A DNA stretch of 27,299 bases from Spirochaetales bacterium (GTDB lineage: Bacteria; Spirochaetota; Spirochaetia; DTKZ01), in assembly GCA_031274005.1 (NCBI GenBank), contig JAISQU010000269.1, positions 1-27,299 of the forward strand, written 5' to 3'. The notes beneath the pieces were generated by a model that made no database searches, was not told the origin of the DNA, and worked only from the letters and a program-made list of their open reading frames with translations. Below, piece by piece: positions 7,701 through 14,240 of this stretch. Within the stretch, counting starts at the first letter, position 1; every line of letters starts with the position of its first letter. Made by a program: the position numbers and the translations under genes.

Positions 7701-8501
7701 ATGAAGATCGGTATGTGCGGATGCATGATTTATCCCGAGGAAGATCCTGTGGGTATTAAGATCGTGGAGGAAACCGCAGGGCTTGGATACGATTACATTG
7801 AGCTGTCCCTGCGGGATGTAGCGGCTTTGGACGCGGCGGGTTTTTCCGCTTTGAACCGGAGGCTGGAGAAAGCCGGCCTGCGCTCGGAGGCATGCAACAA
7901 CTTTTATCCCCCGCAGCAGCGTATAACCGGACCCGATGTTGATCTTGCCGGCCTGCGCGGCTATACCGCGGAGGCTTTGCGGCGGGCAAAAGAAATAGGC
8001 GCGGAGTTTGTCGTTTTCGGCAGTTCCGGCGCCCGCAATATACCCGAAGGCTTTCCGCGCGAAACAGCCTGGCGGCAAATTGTCGACGCTTCGTGTATGA
8101 TAGCGGAGGAGGCCGAAAAAACCGGCGTAACCGTTGCCATTGAGTACCACAACAAATACGAAGCGAATGTTCTTTTTTCAATGGCTGAGGCGATGAGGCT
8201 GCTCCGCGAGGTTGACCGGCCCCGCATACAGGTTCTGGCGGATTACTACCACTACGCCGTTCAGGAGGAGTCGCCTTCCGATATTACACAGGCGGCGGGG
8301 CATATTGTTCATGTTCATTTCGCGGAGTTGAAGGACAGGGGTTTTCCCCTGGAACCCAAAAAGGAATACAGGGATTTTATCGCAGCCTTAACAGAATCGG
8401 CCTACGCGGGCCGCATAAGCATAGAAGCCTTTACGAAAAATTTTTCGGCCGACGCGCGCAAGGCGCTCGAACTTATGCGGGAGCTTGTCAAAGGGCAATA
8501 G
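7701..8501 (+). CDS. Sugar phosphate isomerase/epimerase (xylose isomerase-like TIM barrel)
   Basis: The start is ATG 7701, preceded by AAGGCGGG. An in-frame start at 7632 would overlap the FecR gene and adds an unlikely extension. The 266-residue protein starts MKIGMCGCM and fits the AP endonuclease family 2/xylose isomerase-like fold. The expected metal ligands are Glu148 (AIEYHNKYE), Asp181 (LADYYH), His206 (HVHFAE) and Glu242 (SIEAF), the set used by ketose 3-epimerases and hydroxypyruvate isomerases. It follows the FecR gene by 22 bases on the same strand and may be co-transcribed, but its metabolic role is separate. The substrate is not predictable. It could feed the same sugar or sugar-acid pathway as the Gfo/Idh enzyme at 23007-24164. 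Confidence 0.85.
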   Translation: MKIGMCGCMIYPEEDPVGIKIVEETAGLGYDYIELSLRDVAALDAAGFSALNRRLEKAGLRSEACNNFYPPQQRITGPDVDLAGLRGYTAEALRRAKEIGAEFVVFGSSGARNIPEGFPRETAWRQIVDASCMIAEEAEKTGVTVAIEYHNKYEANVLFSMAEAMRLLREVDRPRIQVLADYYHYAVQEESPSDITQAAGHIVHVHFAELKDRGFPLEPKKEYRDFIAALTESAYAGRISIEAFTKNFSADARKALELMRELVKGQ

Positions 8502-8511
8502 CGGTTCAGGC

Positions 8512-9744
8512 TTAAATCAGTTCGCTGGTTTTTTCGGTTTTTATTTCTCCGGCAAGCCGCATTGAGTCGTCAACAAGGGTTGTTACAAAGGACGCGCATA
8601 CCGTATCCAGAAGAGCGCCCAGACTGACCAAAATGATCGCCACCGGTCTGAGAATAAGAAAATGTTCTTCCATTCCCCTGCCATACATGCCGGAAAGCAT
8701 GGCAATACCTACAAGCGCCCCCATCCCCGGAACAGCGCCCAGCAGGAAGGAAACGCCGAAGCTCGCCGCTATGATCCACAGAACATGCAGGAATCCTTTT
8801 TCCAGGCTGGAGTAGGAGCTCAGAATCACGATAAAAGATATGGCTGTTATCATAGCGCTTCCCCCGCGGGTAAAAATGGTCAAAAAGGGGTAAGAAACGG
8901 CGGAAATTTTCCGCGGCAATCCCAGCACTTCCTTTCCGTGCCTGATGAGAAGTCCAAGGCTGAAATACACATCCCCGGACAAAAACGCTCCCACGGCGGG
9001 AGCCAGTTGGGCGTAGATCCAGTCAAAGGGGTTTTTTCTGCCCCGGAGGAAATACAGCATCAACGGGAAAATGCCGAACGCGATAACAAGGGAAAACAGG
9101 CCCAGAAAGAGAAACAGTTCAAGGAAAAGTCCCAGATCCGTTACTTCCCTGAGCTGTAAAACCATGGACGCCGCGAGGGCAATTCCGCCGATAAAAAGAA
9201 ATTCCGTAATAAAACTGTTGATGTGGTAAAAAACGTTGGACAGTGAATCGGAAAACTCCACGACCGAGCGGAACAGATTTCTGTTGTGCGTCAGGGTCAG
9301 TCCGAAAAGCAGGGCAAAAACCATAACAGGAAGGAGAAAATCAGTGGAGGATGCAAAAAGGGTAAAAAGATTGGACGGAAAAACCTGGTACAGAAGATTC
9401 GTTATATCCGGCTTGTCCAGCGGGATTTGAGTTTCAATGATGATGGGGATGCGCGCGGGCGTAAACAGCGAAACAAAAATTATTCCCAGGATAATCATGC
9501 CAAGACTTGTCGGAACCGCATACGCAATGGTTTTACGGCAGACAATGAAAAGTTTGCGTTCTGTCCGGAGTTCATACACCGTAATAATCAGGCCAAAGAG
9601 TATCATAGGCAAAAGGGCGTAGCGCCCTATTCTGACGGCAAGTTCCGCCAGAAATTTACACATATCGCCCGCGGCGGCGGGCAGATACAGGCCCAAAAGC
9701 ATACCGGCGATACCGCCGAGAATCATTTTTAACCAAATCTTCAT
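8512..9744 (-). CDS. Dicarboxylate/amino acid:cation symporter family (DAACS) protein
   Basis: The 410-residue, strongly hydrophobic protein has about eight membrane segments plus two re-entrant loop regions. It fits the sodium:dicarboxylate symporter family (GltP/DctA type): N-terminal KIWLKMILGGIAGMLLGLYLP, the hairpin FTRGGSAMIT in place of the usual Ser-rich hairpin 1, GAVPGMGALVG in place of hairpin 2, and the last helix LLDTVCASFVTTLVDD. The NMDGT motif of helix 7 and the substrate-binding Arg of helix 8 are not evident. It is therefore a divergent subfamily whose substrate need not be glutamate or C4 acids. AAGGAT lies before the ATG. The gene follows the SDR-like gene by 11 bases and is probably in one operon with it. 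It converges on the isomerase gene with only 10 bases between stops. Confidence 0.82.
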   Translation of the reverse strand: MKIWLKMILGGIAGMLLGLYLPAAAGDMCKFLAELAVRIGRYALLPMILFGLIITVYELRTERKLFIVCRKTIAYAVPTSLGMIILGIIFVSLFTPARIPIIIETQIPLDKPDITNLLYQVFPSNLFTLFASSTDFLLPVMVFALLFGLTLTHNRNLFRSVVEFSDSLSNVFYHINSFITEFLFIGGIALAASMVLQLREVTDLGLFLELFLFLGLFSLVIAFGIFPLMLYFLRGRKNPFDWIYAQLAPAVGAFLSGDVYFSLGLLIRHGKEVLGLPRKISAVSYPFLTIFTRGGSAMITAISFIVILSSYSSLEKGFLHVLWIIAASFGVSFLLGAVPGMGALVGIAMLSGMYGRGMEEHFLILRPVAIILVSLGALLDTVCASFVTTLVDDSMRLAGEIKTEKTSELI

Positions 9745-9755
9745 TCCTGGTATCC

Positions 9756-10412
9756 TTATCTATGTCGTGTAAATGAAAAAAAACCCGGCTTCCCGGAGAA
9801 TTTAATCCAGCGCCGCGCCGTTTTTTCTGTTCTGCCGCCGGCGGCGAGAAAACGGGCAAAGGCTTTTGTTTCCGCCGTGGATGAATAATACCCGTACAGG
9901 GTAAAAGGCTCGTTTTGGTACTGAGTAAACAGAGCCGAGGCAAAAGCCCGGAAAGCCATGGAGGCGGCGGCCTGCGGGGGCGGCAGCGCTTCCACCCCGC
10001 CGTCATGATGGGCAAAGCAAAGGACGCCTTTCTTCTGTCTTTGCAGGGCCAGAAAAACTTCTTTTAAAAGAAAGAAGAAGCTTTTTATGGTGTCGTCTAC
10101 GGTCTTTTCCATGTCGGCAAAGGATAATTCATGAAAATCCTTTTTGCCTGTATCGGCGGAAAAAACGACAATAACTTCGTCTAGGGTTTCAAATGCGTTA
10201 ATGGCCTGCGTTACAACTGTTCTGGCGGACAGAGGCGAACGGAGATTCCAGGCGATATAGTGCAGGCTTTGTTTTTCCCCGGGGTTTTGCGGAGCGCTGT
10301 TTGTATCCGGCGGACCTGATGTAACGGCGACGCGGTTACCGGCGGCAAGAACTTCTTCCGTCAGTTCCGACAAAAAAGCGCTTTCCGTTCCCGCGAGCAG
10401 AATGTTTCCCAT
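9756..10412 (-). CDS. Degenerate SDR-fold (Rossmann) protein, function unknown
   Basis: The 218-residue protein opens with a beta-alpha-beta unit (GNILLAGTESAF then EEVLAAGNRVAVTSG) like the NAD-binding start of short-chain dehydrogenases, and the middle (LDEVIVVFSADTGKKDFHELS, then DDTIKSFFFLLKEV) resembles their strand 4/helix 4. The Gly-rich loop is altered. The catalytic Tyr-x-x-x-Lys is missing: the expected helix reads SMAFRAFASAL with Phe and no Lys. It is probably non-catalytic, a regulator or structural relative. It is co-directional with the symporter 11 bases away. A possible promoter on the minus strand (TTGCAA 10443-10448, TAGTAT 10424-10419, spacer 18) would start transcription near the ATG, and no Shine-Dalgarno sequence is visible, so the message may be leaderless. 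Confidence 0.65.
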   Translation of the reverse strand: MGNILLAGTESAFLSELTEEVLAAGNRVAVTSGPPDTNSAPQNPGEKQSLHYIAWNLRSPLSARTVVTQAINAFETLDEVIVVFSADTGKKDFHELSFADMEKTVDDTIKSFFFLLKEVFLALQRQKKGVLCFAHHDGGVEALPPPQAAASMAFRAFASALFTQYQNEPFTLYGYYSSTAETKAFARFLAAGGRTEKTARRWIKFSGKPGFFSFTRHR

Positions 10413-10542
10413 GCGCTTATACTAACGTATCACCCCCGGATGTTGCAACCACATTGAAGGGTCTGGGTGCGGTTTTGGTAGTTTTCCGGCCGATGCGGCG
10501 AGACGCAATCACGGAAATCGCGGATGGGGCATAACCACCACT

Positions 10543-10561
10543 GCAATTGCTGCGCAATTGC
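10543..10561. repeat. GCAATTGC-TGC-GCAATTGC palindrome (repeat-family core)
   Basis: Two self-complementary GCAATTGC octamers flank TGC. In reverse complement the centre reads AATTGCGCAGCAATT, the same 15-base core as in both copies of the direct repeat at 22639 and 22955. It lies in the 318-base gap 10413-10730, which holds no gene I can support. Confidence 0.6.
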
Positions 10562-10627
10562 GTTATATTCAGGAGCGCGGGTGGGCAAGCGTGAAGAGCA
10601 CCGGTGACTTTTACCGCAATTTCCGGG

Positions 10628-10661
10628 GGCAATTTCCCCCGCCTATGCGGGGGAAATTGCC
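10628..10661. repeat. Perfect 15-bp hairpin upstream of the trans-sulfuration gene promoter
   Basis: GGCAATTTCCCCCGC (10628-10642), loop CTAT, then GCGGGGGAAATTGCC (10647-10661). The stem is perfect and its right end touches the -35 box at 10662. The word GCAATTTCC also occurs just before the stem at about 10617. It could act as a terminator for leftward or rightward transcription, an insulator, or a cruciform. No continuous T-run follows on either side. Confidence 0.7.
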
Positions 10662-10690
10662 TTGATTTATTCCGTCATATATCCTACAAT
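10662..10690 (+). promoter_or_regulatory. Sigma-70-type promoter of the trans-sulfuration gene
   Basis: TTGATT (10662-10667), 17-base spacer, TACAAT (10685-10690). Predicted start near 10697 gives a leader of about 34 bases, too short for a SAM riboswitch. Confidence 0.65.
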
Positions 10691-10730
10691 CCACATGGGA
10701 AAAATCTTATATCAGACTTAAGGATATGAA

Positions 10731-11870
10731 ATGAACCGGGGAACACAACTTATACACAACGGGCACGAATCTGATCCCGCTACGGGCGCTCTGGGGGTCT
10801 CTGTATTTCAGACTTCCACCTTTGACCAGGGGGATTTATCGGCGCCACGGGAATTCGACTACGCGCGGTCGGGGAACCCCACGCGGAAGGCGCTGGAAGA
10901 AATAATCGCGGTTCTGGAAGGCGGCGCGAAGGGTTACGCTTTTGGCAGCGGCATAGCGGCGGTCTCGTCGGTTCTGGGCATTTTGTCCGCCGGGGATCAC
11001 ATAGTGGCGGCGGAGGATATTTACGGCGGAAGCCGGCGTATCCTCAACACTTTTTATAAACGCTGGGGGCTTGAACTTACAGCCGTGGACACAACAAACC
11101 CGGACAATGTGCGCGGGGCCCTCAGGCCCAACACAAAGGCTGTGTTTCTGGAAACCCCGTCGAACCCCCTCCTCAAGATAACGGATCTCGCGGCCTGCAT
11201 AGGCATTGCGAAGGAGAAGGGGCTGCTTTCCATTGTGGACAATACTTTTATGACCCCGTATCTCCAGAGGCCCCTGGAACTGGGCGCTGATATTGTGGTT
11301 CATTCGGCGACAAAATTTCTGGGCGGCCACAGCGATGTCATTTCGGGGCTGGCTGTTACCCGCACGGAGGAGCTGGGGCAGCGGGTTTATGCCGTACAAA
11401 ACGGGTTTGGGGCGGTTCCGGGCCCCTGGGATGTGTGGCTTGTCATGCGGGGCATCAAAACCCTGAAAGTGCGGCTTGAGGCCCAGGAGAAATCCGCGCG
11501 GAAAATAGCGCAGTGGCTGGTAACGCATCCTGAGGTAAACGGCGTGTTTTATCCCGGCCTTGACGGACACCCCGGCAAAAGCGTACACGAGCGCCAGGCC
11601 TCCGGCGCGGGCGCGGTTTTGTCTTTCCGCACGCGGACAACCGAACAGGCCATACGCTTTCTGTCAAAGGTAGAGTACGCGGCGGCGGCGGTAAGCCTGG
11701 GCGGGGTAGAGACCATTGCCTCGTATCCCGTCAGGATGAGCCACGCATCGGTTCCGCCGGAAGAGAGGGCCCGGCTCGGCATTACCGATACCCTGATACG
11801 GATATCCGTTGGCCTTGAAGACGCGGAGGATCTTATCGCTGATTTTGACAGGGCTTTGAGAGCTTCGTAG
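10731..11870 (+). CDS. Trans-sulfuration PLP enzyme (cystathionine beta/gamma-lyase or gamma-synthase type)
   Basis: The 379-residue protein is a full-length Cys/Met metabolism PLP-dependent enzyme of fold type I. Visible motifs are YARSGNPTRKALE, GSGIAAVSSVL, the ETPSNPLLKITD segment, the Asp of SIVDNTF that contacts the PLP ring nitrogen, and the Schiff-base Lys195 in HSATKFLGGHSD. The C-terminal SLGGVETIASYPVRMSHA and LIRISVGLED segments complete the family pattern. It cleaves or forms cystathionine-type thioethers. Sequence alone does not separate beta-lyase, gamma-lyase and gamma-synthase, so no symbol is given. AAGGAT lies before the ATG. The gene is monocistronic, with its own promoter. 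Confidence 0.92.
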   Translation: MNRGTQLIHNGHESDPATGALGVSVFQTSTFDQGDLSAPREFDYARSGNPTRKALEEIIAVLEGGAKGYAFGSGIAAVSSVLGILSAGDHIVAAEDIYGGSRRILNTFYKRWGLELTAVDTTNPDNVRGALRPNTKAVFLETPSNPLLKITDLAACIGIAKEKGLLSIVDNTFMTPYLQRPLELGADIVVHSATKFLGGHSDVISGLAVTRTEELGQRVYAVQNGFGAVPGPWDVWLVMRGIKTLKVRLEAQEKSARKIAQWLVTHPEVNGVFYPGLDGHPGKSVHERQASGAGAVLSFRTRTTEQAIRFLSKVEYAAAAVSLGGVETIASYPVRMSHASVPPEERARLGITDTLIRISVGLEDAEDLIADFDRALRAS

Positions 11871-12159
11871 AAAAACCGCTTTAGGTATGTACGCAGGGGG
11901 GGAGTCGCTTGCGCCATAATGAATTATTGGAGACTTGAGAGGCGCCCGGCCGGGTTTCTGAACAACTCTCTTAAATTAAAATCGCGTTGCATTTTATGCT
12001 ATCCCGCCTTTTCCGCCGGAAAACCTTATGTTCAGCGGTATAAGCCGTAAACTTTTACCAAACGATTTTCGGGCGCGGTATTTTAGACGTATCGTATGTC
12101 TTTAGCAAAAAAAAGCAGTACATTAATAAAATATAAATAAGTTTTACGGAGGATTTTAT
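11871..12159. other. Intergenic region before the LysM lipoprotein gene
   Basis: This 289-base stretch has no gene. It holds a CCCGGCCGGG palindrome (11945-11954), an imperfect inverted repeat AGACGTA-TCG-TATGTCT (12085-12101), and an increasingly AT-rich end. A weak promoter candidate is TTTAGC (12101-12106), 17 bases, TAATAA (12124-12129). TACGGAGG supplies the ribosome binding site just before 12160. Confidence 0.35.
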
Positions 12160-12624
12160 ATGAAAAAAGTTTTTTCTATTTTTGCGGGTATGGCGATTGC
12201 AATTCTCGCAGTATCCTGCGTGAGTACCGCGGACCCTGCCCCTGTTCCGGAGGCGGAGGACGCCTCAAATCCTACGTTTGAAAAAGCGTATCAGAAATAT
12301 CAGTCAAAGCTGATTCTTGATGGGGCAAAGTCCTACACGGTTAGGAGCGGCGACACCCTGTCTGTGATTACCCAAAAGCACTATGGGGCGGGCAGCACCT
12401 ATTATTTTCCTGTAATTATGCTGGCCTCCCGCGGTGTTGTCGCGGATCCTAATCTGATCCGGCCCGGCATGAAGCTCACTATTCCCGATCTTCAAAAAAA
12501 TCTTGGCGACCCGGCCGCGCGGGAAAACATGAAGGCTTTTATTGGCGAGATTGCCGCGGTGTACGGACACAAGGGTAATGCGGCTGTCCAAAACCGCCTG
12601 TTGGATCTGGCAAAATCATTGTGA
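12160..12624 (+). CDS. LysM-domain lipoprotein
   Basis: The 154-residue product begins with a lipoprotein signal peptide ending LAVS-Cys20, so it should be lipid-anchored in the envelope. An acidic, Pro-rich spacer (residues 22-37) follows. The LysM domain spans about 58-109: SYTVRSGDTLSVITQKHYG at the start and RPGMKLTIPDL at the end, with a longer-than-usual middle. A helical tail of about 45 residues (NMKAFIGEIAAVYG) finishes the protein. LysM binds N-acetylglucosamine in peptidoglycan, so the protein probably links membrane and cell wall. A strong GGAGG precedes the ATG. It converges on the methyltransferase gene, with 31 bases between stops. Confidence 0.88.
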   Translation: MKKVFSIFAGMAIAILAVSCVSTADPAPVPEAEDASNPTFEKAYQKYQSKLILDGAKSYTVRSGDTLSVITQKHYGAGSTYYFPVIMLASRGVVADPNLIRPGMKLTIPDLQKNLGDPAARENMKAFIGEIAAVYGHKGNAAVQNRLLDLAKSL

Positions 12625-12655
12625 AGAGACGGATCACGGCGTTTTTTCCGGCGGC

Positions 12656-14206
12656 CTACGGTAATAGAATGAGAAATCGCTTGATCTTTCCGGGCTGCGC
12701 CCAGTTCATTGTCCCTTCCATTTTTAGGGACAAAAGGTATTTTTCCACATCGCCGCCGGCAAGCCGGCCGAGGACTTTCCGGGCTTCGTCGGCGCGCTCA
12801 AAGGGCATAAAGGCCTGCAGCGCCTGGTTAGCCTGCCAATGGCCGGGGAACAGTTTCGGCCTGAAGGCGCTTTTTCCGTAGGCTTCCCAGATAATTTTAT
12901 AGGGGTAAAAACTGTACCCGCCCACGCCAAGAAGCGCCCAAAAAAGACCTTTCCGTATCCATGTGTTTATAAGGGTTCCCCGCCGCGAGGCGAGGCGTTC
13001 CCTATTTTTTTCCAGATAATCAGCAAGAAGGGGACTCTCCGCTATGGTTTGCGGATCCAGGGGTTTTCCGCTTCCGGCGTGGGGGATAAAAACCCATTTG
13101 CGGGCCAGAGGCTGCGGTTCCGTAAAGTTCTCGCCGACCGCGAGGGGAAAAACATATTGCTTTGGCAGAAGGGCGCGCGCGGTTTTATTCGCGACCCTGC
13201 ACACCCCGTTGTCCAGGCTCAGGTACTCATCAAAGAAAAAAACATCATTGGCGCCGCAGGTGTTGACGCCCTGGCGGGGTACGCAGCGCGCCGGAACCTC
13301 TATACGGGCGAACTCCGCGCATTCCCGGCTGACGCTTAGCGGAGCGTTCGCCGCGAAAAGCGGTTTGGCGGATAATTCTTCCCAGGCCTTTCCGGTCCAC
13401 CTGTGGTAGCGCAGGGGAAATTCCTGTTGTTTATCCCTGCGCAGATGAATGAGGCCGTAACGCGTGGAGATTCCGTCAAAGATATTCAGGCCGCCGCAAT
13501 CAAAAACAGTATCGATACAGTAGCGGACTCCGTTTACGGTATAAGCGCGGAACGGCGCGTGAGCCCCGTCATTCAGCAGAAGGGAAAGAGGAATAAAGAA
13601 AACCCCCTCGCCTCCGGGTTTCAGGTTTTTCTGAATTGTTTTCTGTAAAACAAGGGCCGCGATGTCAATGCGCGAGCCTCCCAGAAGCAGGTCGCGGGAG
13701 TCGCCGACAAGGCCATACCCGAAAAACAGTTTTTTTGTTTTCTCTTTGTAGGGCGCGGGCAGATCGGTGAAATTCCGCCAGGGCGGGTTGCCCAAAAGAA
13801 TATCGAAAGAACGCTCATTTTTCAGAAAGAAAATATCCTTGTTCAGAAAATTTTCCCGCCTTAAGCTGAGGCCGTACATCTCCCCTGCCGCGGTAAAAAT
13901 GCCCTGAAAATGCCGCCTGTCCCGCTCAACGCCAAACAACCGGTCAACAGGCAGGGCGGACGGGCTGAGGCCCCGCCTGCGGCCGCATTCAATAAGGGCC
14001 AAAAGCAGATTCCCGCTGCCCATGGTGGGATCGCATATCGTTGAACCGCCAAGCCATTTATCAAACAGGCCGAAGCGCTCAATGGCAAAAAGCGCCCACT
14101 CCTGCGGCGTAAAAACAACCCCGATCTCATTCCCCATACGCGGATTATTGTAATGCTCAATGTCAAAAAATGGAATGCCCTGCCCGCCCCGTATCTCCGC
14201 TTGCAC
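12656..14206 (-). CDS. Orphan adenine-type DNA methyltransferase
   Basis: The 516-residue product is a class I SAM-dependent N6-adenine DNA methyltransferase of the type IIG/Eco57I-TaqI-like group. VVFTPQEWALFAIE precedes motif I (DPTMGSG, residues 59-65). FGVERDRRHF is the acidic strand-2 region, and ILLGNPPW (motif IV NPPW at 140-143) is the catalytic adenine loop. The 300-residue C-terminal half is probably the target recognition region, and I see no nuclease motif in it. The start is GTG at 14206, preceded by AAAAAGGCAGGG. There is no restriction or specificity gene next door, so it may be epigenetic or a lone remnant of a restriction system. It is divergent from purL with 34 bases between starts. 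Confidence 0.85.
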   Translation of the reverse strand: MQAEIRGGQGIPFFDIEHYNNPRMGNEIGVVFTPQEWALFAIERFGLFDKWLGGSTICDPTMGSGNLLLALIECGRRRGLSPSALPVDRLFGVERDRRHFQGIFTAAGEMYGLSLRRENFLNKDIFFLKNERSFDILLGNPPWRNFTDLPAPYKEKTKKLFFGYGLVGDSRDLLLGGSRIDIAALVLQKTIQKNLKPGGEGVFFIPLSLLLNDGAHAPFRAYTVNGVRYCIDTVFDCGGLNIFDGISTRYGLIHLRRDKQQEFPLRYHRWTGKAWEELSAKPLFAANAPLSVSRECAEFARIEVPARCVPRQGVNTCGANDVFFFDEYLSLDNGVCRVANKTARALLPKQYVFPLAVGENFTEPQPLARKWVFIPHAGSGKPLDPQTIAESPLLADYLEKNRERLASRRGTLINTWIRKGLFWALLGVGGYSFYPYKIIWEAYGKSAFRPKLFPGHWQANQALQAFMPFERADEARKVLGRLAGGDVEKYLLSLKMEGTMNWAQPGKIKRFLILLP

Positions 14207-14240
14207 GCCCTGCCTTTTTGCGGTAATCTGAAAATCACGT

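Noticed and set aside
10417..10632. Minus-strand open frame of 71 codons upstream of the trans-sulfuration gene
   Set aside because: It covers half of the 15-bp hairpin region and the palindrome, has no ribosome binding site and resembles no family; it could be a decayed gene but I cannot support it.
10662..10730. SAM or other methionine/cysteine riboswitch before the trans-sulfuration gene
   Set aside because: The predicted leader is only about 34 bases, too short for a SAM riboswitch.
11871..12159. tRNA or other stable RNA in the gap before the LysM gene
   Set aside because: No cloverleaf or T-loop (GGTTCAA-type) pattern is visible and only weak inverted repeats occur.
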